A stretch of 64,000 bases of DNA from VFMC01 sp044359565 (GCA_044359565.1 JBIKLX010000002.1:3473-67472), one strand, 5' to 3'; counted from the first letter of the stretch, positions 53,214 through 61,537 are shown. The notes: generated by a model not told the origin, from the letters alone. A program made the numbers and translations.

Positions 53214-53379
53214 GCCCGAGTGATCGACGGCGAGGCGGCCGGAGCGGAAACCGCCGGCCGTGTTCCACCAGCTCACCGCTCGTTCTTGACGCTTTCTTGA
53301 GATTTCTCGGTCACCCGGGAGCGTCGCGGTGAGGCGGGCGGAGAGCCACTGGGAGAGGGGGGCCACGCACCGTTCGGCC

Positions 53380-54171
53380 ATGTCACCCCAGCACGACCCT
53401 GCAACTTCGTCCACTCCCGCCACCAGGGCCGCCACCACGGCCGCCACGGCACCGGCCGGCCCGACGCGCCACACCCTGGTGCGACTGCAGCGCGAATGGG
53501 GGCGGCTCAACCGGTCGCCCCACGCCTTGTCGGCTGCGCGTTCGTGGCCGCTGTGCATCGAGCGCTTCGAGTCGCTCGATGAACTCCTCGTTGCGTCCGG
53601 CTACGGCCAGGTGGCCCGGGCGGCCGACCACGACGACGCCCTGTTGGGCGACCTGCTGGCCGCAGCCCGCACCCACCCGTTGGCGGCCCGAGTGGTGCTG
53701 CAGCGCCTGCTCCCCGGCCTCAGTGCCATCGCCCGACGGCATACACGCGTCGGCACCGAGCTCGTCGGCTCGATCGACGACCTGCTCGCCGCCGCATGGA
53801 CCGTCATCCGCACCTACCCCATCGACCGCCGACCGACGTTCGTTGTGGCTGGGCTGCTGCGCGGCTGCGAATACCACGCGTTTCGACGCCACCGCCGCCG
53901 CAAGGCCGAGTTCGTGCCGGTGCCGAACGAGCGGTTCGCCGACCGCGCCGCGGCGGAGACCGACGATGCCGGGGTGGAACTCTGGCGGCTGCTCGACGAC
54001 GCCGCCCGGGCGGGCATGTCGACCGACGATCTCGTCCTCGCCCGGCGTCTGGCCGAGGGCACGACGACTGCCCAATTGGCAGCCGAGGCACAGGTGACCG
54101 AGCGAACGATCCGCAATCACCGTGCCGCGATGCTGTACCGATTGCGCAGTATCGCCCTGGCGTCGACGTGA
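53380..54171 (+). CDS. Sigma-factor-like / HTH protein, divergent from the FtsK-type ATPase
   Basis: A 263-residue protein (up to 280 if the GTG at 53329 is used). A Thr/Ala-rich N-terminus is followed by a helical part, LLPGLSAIARRHTRVGTELV and LLAAAWTVIRTYPIDRRPTF, resembling sigma region 2, then HAFRRHRRRKAEFV, and a C-terminal helix-turn-helix TTAQLAAEAQVTERTIRNHR like sigma region 4 or LuxR-type HTH. I cannot name a family. It likely binds DNA and may act on the divergent ATPase gene, with which it shares a 166-bp upstream region containing two TTCTTGA copies (53284 and 53295 region). Confidence 0.6.
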   Translation: MSPQHDPATSSTPATRAATTAATAPAGPTRHTLVRLQREWGRLNRSPHALSAARSWPLCIERFESLDELLVASGYGQVARAADHDDALLGDLLAAARTHPLAARVVLQRLLPGLSAIARRHTRVGTELVGSIDDLLAAAWTVIRTYPIDRRPTFVVAGLLRGCEYHAFRRHRRRKAEFVPVPNERFADRAAAETDDAGVELWRLLDDAARAGMSTDDLVLARRLAEGTTTAQLAAEAQVTERTIRNHRAAMLYRLRSIALAST

Positions 54172-54292
54172 CGCCGTCAGTGCATATGGATACCTCTGGG
54201 CATGTTCCTATCAACATGCAGAACGGCCCAACAGATTGCCGACGCACGATGAATTTCGCCAGCACAAGCCGTGCGAGCTGACGGCTTTTCGG

Positions 54293-54298
54293 TACCGT
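54293..54298 (+). promoter_or_regulatory. −10 box for the phosphatase-like gene
   Basis: TACCGT ends 7 nt before the GTG at 54306, as expected of a leaderless transcript. The rest of the 134-bp gap after the preceding gene shows nothing recognisable. Confidence 0.45.
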
Positions 54299-54305
54299 CC
54301 CACGG

Positions 54306-54893
54306 GTGACGGCGAGGGTCCTCATGGTGTGCTCGGAGAATGTCTGCACCTCTCCGATGGCAGCGGCATTGTTGCGCCATCATCTTGCGCGCGCCGGAAT
54401 CGATGCAGTCGTCACATCGGCGGGCATCGAGCCCGCGATGCGACCGATCCACCCCGATGCCCTTCGGGCGTTGGCCCCCTGGGGTATCGACCTGTCACAG
54501 CATGTGTCGCGCGAAGCCACCGAGGCCGTCGTCGTTGCCGACGGCGCCGACCTCGTCATCGCCATGTGTCGCGCGCAATTGCGCCGCCTGGTCGCCAGCG
54601 ACCGGCGCACCTGGGTGCGCACCTTCACACTGCGCGAACTCGTCCGCGAGGTGGAGGGCACAACGGCCCCAGCCAACGTGGGTTTCGACACCTGGGCCTC
54701 GAACGTCATCCGGCGGCGGCGCGGCATCGACCTCGTCAGCGACAGCGAGTTCGACGACCTCGACGATCCGGCCGGACTGGGGTCGGCGGCCGTGCACACC
54801 ACCGCCGCCGAATTGCACGACCTCACCGCGAAGTTGGTCGACTCGCTGCCCTGGAGGCACGTTCCGATCAGTTCGATCCGATTCCGCGAGTAA
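54306..54893 (+). CDS. Low-molecular-weight phosphatase-like protein with altered P-loop
   Basis: A 195-residue protein of the LMW-PTP/arsenate-reductase fold: VLMVCSENVCTSPMAAALLRHH at the N-terminus, shown in parts as MVCSENVCTSPMAAALL, then VVTSAGIEPAMRPIHPDALR and DLVIAMCRAQLRRLV. The normal P-loop is C-x5-R-S/T; here Cys9 is kept but the Arg position is Thr15 (CSENVCTS). Without the Arg, phosphate-ester hydrolysis is unlikely; it could bind phosphoproteins, act as a regulator or use another chemistry. It is a single gene between the HTH gene and the convergent copA. GTG start. Confidence 0.8.
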   Translation: MTARVLMVCSENVCTSPMAAALLRHHLARAGIDAVVTSAGIEPAMRPIHPDALRALAPWGIDLSQHVSREATEAVVVADGADLVIAMCRAQLRRLVASDRRTWVRTFTLRELVREVEGTTAPANVGFDTWASNVIRRRRGIDLVSDSEFDDLDDPAGLGSAAVHTTAAELHDLTAKLVDSLPWRHVPISSIRFRE

Positions 54894-54935
54894 CGCGCCG
54901 ACTCGAACGCGCCTCAGACGAGGGCGCTCGAACGA

Positions 54936-57200
54936 TCAGCCGGGCAGTTCGGCCGGCAGGCCAACCGACCGGAAGCGACGCAGCCGCAGGCTGTTGCTCA
55001 CCACGAACACCGAACTGAAGGCCATGGCTGCGCTGGCCACCACGGGTGACAGCAGTCCGGTGGCAGCCAGCGGAATGGCGGCCACGTTGTAGGCGAAGGC
55101 CCAGAACAGGTTGCCCTTGATGGTGGCGAGCGTGCGTCGGCTGAGCCGCACCGCATCGACGACCGCGGGGATCTCGGCCCGCATCAAGGTGAGGTCGCTC
55201 GCCTCGATCGCCACATCGGTGCCCGTGCCCATCGCGATGCCGAGATCGGCCTGTGCCAGTGCGGCGGCGTCGTTCACCCCATCGCCCACCATCGCCACCA
55301 CTCGGCCCTGTGCCTGCAGCTCGCGAACAACGGCAACCTTGCCGGCGGGCAGCACGCCGGCAACCACATCGGCCGGGTCGATGCCCACCTCGGCCGCAAC
55401 GGCGGCGGCGATGGCCTCGTTGTCGCCGGTGAGGAGCACCGGACGCAGGCCCAGGTCGCGCAGCGCAGCGATACCGCTGCGACTGCTGGGCTTCACGGTG
55501 TCGGCCAGCGCCAGGCGCCCGGCGACCCGGCCGTCGACCACCACCTCCACCACCGTGGCCGCGGCGCCTGCCGGCACCGCTGCGGTGCCTGCGGCGGGGC
55601 CAGCGCGCCGAACGCTCACCTCGACGGGCCGATCGTCGAGCACCACGGTGCCACGGGCGCCCACACCGGGCTCGTTGCGGAAGTCGGCGACAGGCGGCAG
55701 GTGAACGCCAGCGGCGTGGGCGTGGGTCACGATGGCCCGGGCGATCGGGTGCTCGCTCGCTGTCTCGACGGCCGCGGCAGCGCGCAACACATCAGACACC
55801 GTGAGCGGCGGCACCGGCTCGACGGCCACCACGGCCATCGCGCCGGTGGTGATGGTGCCGGTCTTGTCGAGCAACACCGTGTCGACGGTACGGGTGCTCT
55901 CGAGCACTTCGGGACCACGGATGAGCACCCCCATCTGCGCGCCGCGGCCGGTGCCCACCAGCAGGGCGGTGGGGGTGGCCAAACCGAGGGCACAGGGGCA
56001 GGCGATGATGAGCACGGCCATCGCCGGACCCATCGCGTCGCTGAACGAACCGGTGCGAGCGAACCAGAACCCGAGGGTGGTCACTGCCAGCGCCACCACC
56101 ACGGGCACGAACACCCCGGCCACTCGGTCGGCCAGTCGCTGCACCGGCGCCTTGCCGCTCTGGGCATCGGCGACGAGTCGCGCCATCTGCGCCAGGGTGG
56201 TGTCGGCACCCACGCGGGTGGCGCGCACCAGCAGGCGACCGTTGGTGTTGATGGTGGCCCCGGTGACCGCATCGCCCGGGGCCACGTCGCGCGGCACGCT
56301 CTCGCCGGTGACGAGCGAGGTGTCGATGCCCGCCGTGCCCTCCTCCACCACACCGTCGGTGGCGATGCGCTCGCCGGGCCGCACGACGAAGCGGTCGCCC
56401 ACGCTCAGGTCGGCGGCAGGAACCCGCCGCTCGGCGCCCGACGCATCGACCACCACGGCCTCGAACGCACCCCGGTCGAGCAGGGCGCGCAGCGCGCTGC
56501 CGGCCCGGCGCTTCGAGCGCGACTCGAACCACCGGCCGGCGAGGATGAGCGCCACGGTGGTGGACGCGACTTCGAGGTACAGGTGGTGGTCGCCGCCGAC
56601 GCTGCCGAGCAGCGACATGCTCATCGTCATGTCGTTGTCGCCCGCCGGCGTGAAGAACAAGGCATAGGTGCTCCACAGGTAGGCGGCGGCCACACCGAGC
56701 GACACGAGGGTGTCCATCGTGGCCTCGGCCTGACGGAGGTTCTTCCACGCGGCCCGGTGGAACGGCCAGGCCGCCCAGGTGGCCACGGGCGAGGCGAGCG
56801 CGAACGCCAGCCACTGCCAGTTGCGGAACTGCAGGGCAGGCACCATCGACAGCAGGAGCACGGGCCCGCCGAGGACGGCAGCAACGACGAGACGCTGCAG
56901 GAGCGGGTCGTGGGTGGCGTCGGGCTCGTCGGCAGCGGCGACCGTTCCTGCCGCGGCGGGCAGGATGGCCCCGTAGCCGATCGACTCGACCGCCGCTACG
57001 AGATCGGTGGGCACCACGAGCGCCGGGTCGAACGCGACCCGGGCGGTCTCGGTGGCGTAGTTCACCGATGCCTGCACGCCGTCGATCTTGTTGAGCCGGC
57101 GCTCGATGCGGTTGGCGCAGGCGGCGCACGTCATGCCGGTGACCTCGAGATCGAGGTGGTCGAGGTGGTCGACGAGTGAGGGCACGGCAGGCTCGCTCAC
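54936..57200 (-). CDS. copA: Copper-exporting P-type ATPase
   Basis: A 754-residue P1B-ATPase. One N-terminal metal-binding domain with GMTCAACANRIERRL (C-x-x-C), eight predicted membrane helices, the phosphatase-domain motif TGESVPRD, the membrane metal site ACPCALGLATP (CPC), the phosphorylated Asp in LLDKTGTIT, the nucleotide-domain SEHPIARAI (HP) and the hinge GDGVNDAAALAQADLG. CPC together with an HMA type CxxC indicates Cu(I) export. The GTG at 57200 overlaps the upstream stop (GTGA). Last gene of the csoR operon; induced when copper releases CsoR. Confidence 0.95.
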   Translation of the reverse strand: MSEPAVPSLVDHLDHLDLEVTGMTCAACANRIERRLNKIDGVQASVNYATETARVAFDPALVVPTDLVAAVESIGYGAILPAAAGTVAAADEPDATHDPLLQRLVVAAVLGGPVLLLSMVPALQFRNWQWLAFALASPVATWAAWPFHRAAWKNLRQAEATMDTLVSLGVAAAYLWSTYALFFTPAGDNDMTMSMSLLGSVGGDHHLYLEVASTTVALILAGRWFESRSKRRAGSALRALLDRGAFEAVVVDASGAERRVPAADLSVGDRFVVRPGERIATDGVVEEGTAGIDTSLVTGESVPRDVAPGDAVTGATINTNGRLLVRATRVGADTTLAQMARLVADAQSGKAPVQRLADRVAGVFVPVVVALAVTTLGFWFARTGSFSDAMGPAMAVLIIACPCALGLATPTALLVGTGRGAQMGVLIRGPEVLESTRTVDTVLLDKTGTITTGAMAVVAVEPVPPLTVSDVLRAAAAVETASEHPIARAIVTHAHAAGVHLPPVADFRNEPGVGARGTVVLDDRPVEVSVRRAGPAAGTAAVPAGAAATVVEVVVDGRVAGRLALADTVKPSSRSGIAALRDLGLRPVLLTGDNEAIAAAVAAEVGIDPADVVAGVLPAGKVAVVRELQAQGRVVAMVGDGVNDAAALAQADLGIAMGTGTDVAIEASDLTLMRAEIPAVVDAVRLSRRTLATIKGNLFWAFAYNVAAIPLAATGLLSPVVASAAMAFSSVFVVSNSLRLRRFRSVGLPAELPG

Positions 57201-58027
57201 GGTGCGACCACCGTGAAGACGGCCGTGACCAGTTCGCCGTCGGCGAGGAACTGGAGGAACAGTCGGTACGTACCGGAGCCGGGCAGCGACCCGCTGAAGC
57301 GGTAGTCGCCGGCGACATCGTTGGCCGGATGAAGGTGGGCGTACGCGAGGTCGCCCTCGCGGAACGCCACCAGGTGGGCCGATTGCCCGTACCACGGCTG
57401 CAGCGAGTCGCTCGGGGTGACGGTGAACCACAACCCCTCGCGGGTGATGGTGAGTCCGTCGACGATGGCGACGTTGCTGGGCGGCGGCACCGCCACCGGC
57501 GCGGCCTCGCCGCCGACGAGCAGGTCGATGCCCATCACGAGCACACCTCCGCCCGAGGGTTCGGTCTCGAGTACTGCACGCCAGGCGCCGGCCTCGATCG
57601 GGCGGTCGAGCGTGGCCGTCCACACCCCGTCGGGGCCGAGCACCGGGTGGAGGTGCTGGAAGCCCTGCAGATCGCGGCGCACCACCAGCAGATGCCCGAG
57701 TGCTCCGTGGACCTCGGTGAAGTCGACCACCGGGCTGCCGGCCCGGTCGATGCGCAGGGCCACAGTGGTGCTGGTGCGGTCGACCATCACGAGCCGGTAG
57801 TCGCCCACGGTGCTCGACAGCCCCAGACGTGCCAGATCGGAACCGGCCAGATCGGCCGTGCTGCCCATGTCCGCCATGTCGGTCGACCCGCCGCTGTGCT
57901 GGTGCACATCGCCGGACGATCCACTGTGCTGATGCCCGGGCAGCCGCTCGCCCACCGCGTAGGCGGTGCCGAACAGTCCGACGAGCACGAGGCTGTACGA
58001 GACGAGGCGGTTGCGGGGCGAGGTCAT
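57197..58027 (-). CDS. Membrane-anchored or secreted copper-associated protein (His/Met-rich)
   Basis: A 276-residue protein. An N-terminal hydrophobic helix (LVSYSLVLVGLFGTAYAVG) anchors or exports it. Right after come His/Met-rich stretches: GHQHSGSSGDVHQHSGG and TDMADMGST, typical of copper binding outside the cell. The remaining domain has a beta-rich pattern with FTEVHGALGHLLVVRRDLQG, FQHLHPV and LAYAHLHPAND, three conserved His-containing segments. Homologues of this type are known next to copZ/copA in actinobacteria; no catalytic activity is established. It lies 18 nt after copZ and overlaps copA. Confidence 0.8.
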   Translation of the reverse strand: MTSPRNRLVSYSLVLVGLFGTAYAVGERLPGHQHSGSSGDVHQHSGGSTDMADMGSTADLAGSDLARLGLSSTVGDYRLVMVDRTSTTVALRIDRAGSPVVDFTEVHGALGHLLVVRRDLQGFQHLHPVLGPDGVWTATLDRPIEAGAWRAVLETEPSGGGVLVMGIDLLVGGEAAPVAVPPPSNVAIVDGLTITREGLWFTVTPSDSLQPWYGQSAHLVAFREGDLAYAHLHPANDVAGDYRFSGSLPGSGTYRLFLQFLADGELVTAVFTVVAP

Positions 58028-58045
58028 GCGAGTGCGAGTGCGCGA

Positions 58046-58282
58046 TCAGTAGGCGACGTCGAAGCCGGCCTCGTCGACCGCGGCGACGAGCGCCTCGTGA
58101 TCGAGTGCCGTGCCGACGACGGCCACCAGCTTGGCGTCGAGGTCGACGGTGACCGAGGCGACGCCCGGAACCTTGCCGAGTTCGGTCTCGATGGCAGCCT
58201 TGCAATGACCGCAGGTCATGCCCGGCACCGACAGGGTGACGGTGGCAGCGGCATCGCCAGAGGGGTTCGTGGTGATGTTCAT
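58046..58282 (-). CDS. copZ: Copper chaperone CopZ-like heavy-metal-associated protein
   Basis: A 78-residue single HMA-domain protein. VPGMTCGHCKAAIETELGKV carries the metal-binding C-x-x-C, and VTVDLDAKLVAV plus AGFDVAY match the ferredoxin-like fold. It carries Cu(I) to CopA or to CsoR in the cytoplasm. The ATG at 58282 follows GAAGGAAC; a longer frame upstream is not supported. It is between csoR (31 nt) and the His/Met-rich protein gene (18 nt). Confidence 0.92.
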   Translation of the reverse strand: MNITTNPSGDAAATVTLSVPGMTCGHCKAAIETELGKVPGVASVTVDLDAKLVAVVGTALDHEALVAAVDEAGFDVAY

Positions 58283-58313
58283 GGTGATGTTCCTTCGGGG
58301 GTTCGGTTCGACG

Positions 58314-58595
58314 TCACGACCGCAGCAGGCGTTCGACGGCTCGGGTGGCCTCGTCGACGAGTTCGCCGGTGCGGTGTTCGTCGCCGGCGGCACCGGCGAC
58401 ACAGTGTTGGAGATGGTCGTGCAGCAGATGCACACCGACGCCCTGCAGACCCTTGCTCACGGCGGCGAGTTGGGTGAGCACGTCGATGCAGTAGGTGTCG
58501 TCGTCGATCATGCGCTGCAGGCCACGCACCTGGCCCTCGATGCGACGCAGGCGGGCGAGCAGCTGCTGCTTGTCGGCGGCATATCCGTGAGGCAT
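58314..58595 (-). CDS. csoR: Copper-sensing transcriptional repressor CsoR
   Basis: A 93-residue all-helical repressor of the CsoR/RcnR (DUF156) family. The Cu(I) ligands are at exactly the positions of M. tuberculosis CsoR: Cys36 (DDTYCIDVL), His61 and Cys65 (HDHLQHC). RRIEGQVRGLQRMI is the typical first helix. It represses its own operon and opens it on Cu(I) binding. ATG 58595 starts the conserved part; its −10 box ends 6 nt upstream and overlaps the operator. Confidence 0.96.
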   Translation of the reverse strand: MPHGYAADKQQLLARLRRIEGQVRGLQRMIDDDTYCIDVLTQLAAVSKGLQGVGVHLLHDHLQHCVAGAAGDEHRTGELVDEATRAVERLLRS

Positions 58596-58601
58596 ACGGG
58601 C

Positions 58602-58630
58602 ACCATACCCCCTGGGGGTACCTTCGACAA
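58602..58630 (-). promoter_or_regulatory. Promoter of the csoR-copZ-copA operon
   Basis: On the minus strand TTGTCG (58630-58625) and TATGGT (58607-58602) are spaced by 17 nt. TATGGT ends 6 nt before the csoR ATG, so the mRNA is likely leaderless. The CsoR operator fills the spacer, so repressor binding would block RNA polymerase directly. Confidence 0.75.
58606..58620. promoter_or_regulatory. CsoR operator palindrome
   Basis: TACCCCCTGGGGGTA, a palindrome around one central T. It matches the known G-tract/C-tract CsoR operator type (TACCC...GGGTA). It lies between csoR and the divergent SnoaL-type gene, whose −10 box (58653-58658) is 32 bp away. Confidence 0.88.
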
Positions 58631-58652
58631 CACACCCCGAACGAATCAGCCC

Positions 58653-58658
58653 TACGCT
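58653..58658 (+). promoter_or_regulatory. −10 box for the SnoaL-like gene
   Basis: TACGCT ends 7 nt before the ATG at 58666, again pointing to a leaderless transcript starting beside the CsoR operator. Confidence 0.45.
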
Positions 58659-58665
58659 CCACACC

Positions 58666-59469
58666 ATGCCCGGTCCTGCTGTCGATGTCATCCGTTCCTT
58701 CGGCGCTGTCGAATCCGACCAGCGCTACACCCGGCTCGTCGAGCTGTTCGCCGACGACGCCGTCTACTACGACCCGTTCTTCGGCCCGCAGCGCGGCAAG
58801 GCGGCGATCGCCGAGTTCATGGGGCACATGGAAGCGATGATGCCGTCGCGCGGTGTGCGCTTCGACGAGTGGGAGGTCGCGGCCGACCGCACCGTCGGAT
58901 GGGCTCGGTGGACGATGTGGGTGCCCGGCAGCGATGGCACGGCCGTGCCGATCCCCGGCCAGAGCCTGTACCGGCTGAACGAGGCCTGCCAGGTCACCTA
59001 CGCGGCCGACTACGTCGACAGCGTCGCCTACCGGCGCCTGCGGCCCGGCAAGGAGTCACCCGACGCAGCCAGCGCGGCAGGGTGGTCGATCGACCCGCGT
59101 AACGCGTCGGGGCCAGCGGCCGATCTGGTGCGCCGGTTCTGGGACATTCAGACCGCGGCGCGCTACAGCGAGCTCGCTGCACTGTTCGCTCCCGACGCAG
59201 TGTTCACCGATCTCGTCTACGGGCGCTTCGAGGGCCACGACGCCGTGGCCGGCTACCTGCGGCGGATGGAGACCGAGATGCCCGAACAGGGTGTGCGGTT
59301 CGAACTGGTCGATGCAGCGGGCGACGAACACGTGGCCTGGAGCCAGTGGTGGTGCCACTTCCCCACCGGCTCGATTCCGGGCTGGACGCTGCACACCGTG
59401 CGCGACGGGCTCTTCACTCTCGACGCCGACTACTTCGACGTCGTCGCCGCGCGTGCGCTGAGCCGCTGA
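58666..59469 (+). CDS. Protein with two SnoaL-like (NTF2-fold) domains
   Basis: A 267-residue protein made of two repeated halves. First half: RYTRLVELFADDAVYYDPF, AAIAEFMGHMEAMMPSRGVR, VGWARWTMWVP. Second half: RYSELAALFAPDAVFTDLVY, DAVAGYLRRMETEMPEQGVR, VAWSQWWCHFP. Both fit the SnoaL/NTF2-like cone fold, usually used for small-molecule binding or isomerase-type chemistry; no catalytic set can be fixed. It is divergent from csoR, with the CsoR operator in the shared 70-bp gap, so copper control is possible. Confidence 0.82.
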   Translation: MPGPAVDVIRSFGAVESDQRYTRLVELFADDAVYYDPFFGPQRGKAAIAEFMGHMEAMMPSRGVRFDEWEVAADRTVGWARWTMWVPGSDGTAVPIPGQSLYRLNEACQVTYAADYVDSVAYRRLRPGKESPDAASAAGWSIDPRNASGPAADLVRRFWDIQTAARYSELAALFAPDAVFTDLVYGRFEGHDAVAGYLRRMETEMPEQGVRFELVDAAGDEHVAWSQWWCHFPTGSIPGWTLHTVRDGLFTLDADYFDVVAARALSR

Positions 59470-59477
59470 CGGGGGCG

Positions 59478-60212
59478 TCAGCCGTCGGAGCGATCGGCCT
59501 GCAGGGTGAGGCCTTTGGCCTCCACGAACGGTGCAAGAAACGGTCGGCACCGCATCACGAACATGTAGAGGTCGCGCATCGGCGGGTTGTACAACCCGTG
59601 CAGGCTCAACTCGGGCAGCAGTTGGGCACGGTAGTTCCGCAGCGCATTGAGCCGCAGCCCGCTGTACTGGGCGAGGTCTTGGTACTCGGCGGTGGGCCCG
59701 CATGCCAGCACGGCCTGCCACAACTTGGCATGGCCGCGGTGCTGCACCAGGCGACTGAACCCCTCGAGGGTGCGCCACGGGCTCTTCATCGCCGGCAGCA
59801 AGGGCTGCAGCACCGGATCGATCGGTGCCTCTCCATCCTCGGCCACCCGCCGCACAGCATCGAGTTGCACGCTCACCGGGCTGCTCTTGCTGAGCGCGCA
59901 CGCGATGGGCAGCACCTCCCAACTGTCGCGCAACAGGTCGGCGGCCCAGGCGTCGCCGTCGGTGAGGATGATCAACCGCGTCGACGGCGTGTCGAGATGT
60001 AGTTGCAGCAACACATCGGCGCCGGTGAGTGCGTCGCCGGGGAACGACAGGTCGACCACGGCCACATCGATCTGCTCGGCCTGCACGAGTTCGGCGGTGA
60101 CCTCACCTGGCGAACGGAGCGTGACGACGTCGAACTCGAGACGCTGACGAATCGCGTCGGCGAACAGTTCGCAGGCATGGGCGCTGTCGTCGACGAGCAG
60201 CACGGTGGTCAT
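59478..60212 (-). CDS. Two-component response regulator
   Basis: A 244-residue regulator. The receiver domain has the acidic pair Asp8-Asp9 (LLVDDSAHACELF), phospho-acceptor Asp54 (VAVVDLSFPGD), Thr84 (IILTDGD) and Lys109 (ALSKSSP). The C-terminal part contains a helical segment (EYQDLAQYSGLRLNALRNYR) that looks like a helix-turn-helix, but I cannot assign its family. Its ATG overlaps the stop of the sensor gene (ATGA), so the two form one system. Signal unknown. Confidence 0.8.
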   Translation of the reverse strand: MTTVLLVDDSAHACELFADAIRQRLEFDVVTLRSPGEVTAELVQAEQIDVAVVDLSFPGDALTGADVLLQLHLDTPSTRLIILTDGDAWAADLLRDSWEVLPIACALSKSSPVSVQLDAVRRVAEDGEAPIDPVLQPLLPAMKSPWRTLEGFSRLVQHRGHAKLWQAVLACGPTAEYQDLAQYSGLRLNALRNYRAQLLPELSLHGLYNPPMRDLYMFVMRCRPFLAPFVEAKGLTLQADRSDG

Positions 60213-61432
60213 CGGGTTCCTCGATCGTTCGCCGGCGACGTCGCCGATGTGTGGGTAGAGCGACGGGTGAAGGGCCGGTCGACAAACGAGCCGATGGGCA
60301 CTCGGCTGGTGACGCGTGTGCCGCCATCGACTCGTTCGACGGAGATCGCATCGGGCAGTTCGCCGGCCAACTGGTCGAGCGCTCGGCCCTGGTGGAGGGG
60401 GTGCTGGTCGAACCCTCCCGCATCGTCCTCGATGACCACCACGAGGTGGGTGCCGTCGATGTCGATGTCGATGGCCAGGGTCTGTGCTCCGGCGAGCACC
60501 GCGTTGGTGACCGGCACGGCCACGCAGCGGCGCAGGAGCCGACCCTCGGATTCGCCGAGACGCAGTGAGCCGACGTCGCGGCTGGGGACGCCACGCAACG
60601 CAACGCGGTTCGATTGGGCGATGCGCAAGAAGGGCTGCACGATCTCGGCGACGGTTGCGCCCCCACTGCGCAGGGTGGCCTCGAGTTGCCCCTCGCGCAA
60701 GGTGTGCTCGAGACGTTCGAGTTCGGCCACGACCTGGCCGAGGCTGTCGGGATCGGGGACCCCGCCGCGGACCAGTTGCTGACGGAGCAGCCGCACCGCC
60801 GGCACCACGTCGTCGTGGATGAACGCAGCGTGGGCCCGGTACTCGCGTTCGAGCACTGCGGCGCGCGAAGTGCGCACCTCGCTGTCGTAACGGGCGAACA
60901 GACGCAGGGCCCACCAGGTGGTGAGCATCGCGACGAGCGCCACCGCCTCGGCGGCCGCCACGGTGGCAAGAACGGCGGCCCATCCGCTCCCGAAGGCGAC
61001 GGCTGCCGCGGCCACCAACACCAGCCACAGCAGATGTCGCGCCGACAGCACCATCGGGACGAGCGGCATGCCACCGGCGGGGAGGCGCCGCACCGACCGG
61101 ATGCTCAGGGCTGCGTCGGCGCCGACGAACACGCCCACCGCCGGCCACAACGCGACCGACCATTCGGCGGCGAACGGCACCATCACCGCGGCGACCAGGA
61201 GACCGAGACCGGCGATACGTATACCCAGTCCGATGACTCCGGTGGACCATCCGCCTGGCGAACGCCAGACGAGGGGAAGCGCCAAGAGGGAGACGGCCGC
61301 CCAGGCACCACCCACGCGCAGGGTGCGGGTGTCGCCGTCGGCATCGAGGGTGGCCATGATGCCGACGGTGGCGAGGGAACCCACACATCCAGCCGCAACC
61401 GCGCTCATGGTGCTCGAGGGTGCTCGGGGCAT
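60209..61432 (-). CDS. Membrane sensor histidine kinase-like protein
   Basis: A 407-residue protein. Six or so transmembrane segments occupy roughly residues 10-190 (VAAGCVGSLATVGIMATLDA, AAVSLLALPLVW, VIGLGIRIAGLGLLVAAVMV, LLWLVLVAAAAVAFGSGW). Then a dimerisation helix with the likely phospho-His in AAFIHDDVVPAVRLLRQQL (H-D-x-x-x-P, like HisKA_3), and a C-terminal ATPase fold with VPVTNAVLAGAQTLAIDID and VVVIEDDAGGFD (N and G boxes). The Asn of the N box (TNAV) is kept. ATG 61432 is chosen because the frame upstream is unsupported; 61408 is an option. It pairs with the response regulator. Confidence 0.75.
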   Translation of the reverse strand: MPRAPSSTMSAVAAGCVGSLATVGIMATLDADGDTRTLRVGGAWAAVSLLALPLVWRSPGGWSTGVIGLGIRIAGLGLLVAAVMVPFAAEWSVALWPAVGVFVGADAALSIRSVRRLPAGGMPLVPMVLSARHLLWLVLVAAAAVAFGSGWAAVLATVAAAEAVALVAMLTTWWALRLFARYDSEVRTSRAAVLEREYRAHAAFIHDDVVPAVRLLRQQLVRGGVPDPDSLGQVVAELERLEHTLREGQLEATLRSGGATVAEIVQPFLRIAQSNRVALRGVPSRDVGSLRLGESEGRLLRRCVAVPVTNAVLAGAQTLAIDIDIDGTHLVVVIEDDAGGFDQHPLHQGRALDQLAGELPDAISVERVDGGTRVTSRVPIGSFVDRPFTRRSTHTSATSPANDRGTR

Positions 61433-61537
61433 CCACCTGCCCGGCCCATGCAGCACGGCGTCGGTGATGCCCACCCGCTCGTGCCGGTCGGAGTGGCGGC
61501 GCGTGTCAACCACCATGGGCCGTCAACCGCGTTACAC
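61433..61537. other. Upstream part of a 326-bp stretch between the sensor gene and tRNA-Lys
   Basis: No gene is seen in this part. TTACAC just before 61538 could be a −10-like element for the small plus-strand frame that follows. The stretch ends at 61758. Confidence 0.3.

Noticed and set aside
54894..54935. Terminator between the phosphatase-like gene and copA
   Set aside because: TCGAACGCGCC / GGGCGCTCGA pair only imperfectly; too weak to call.
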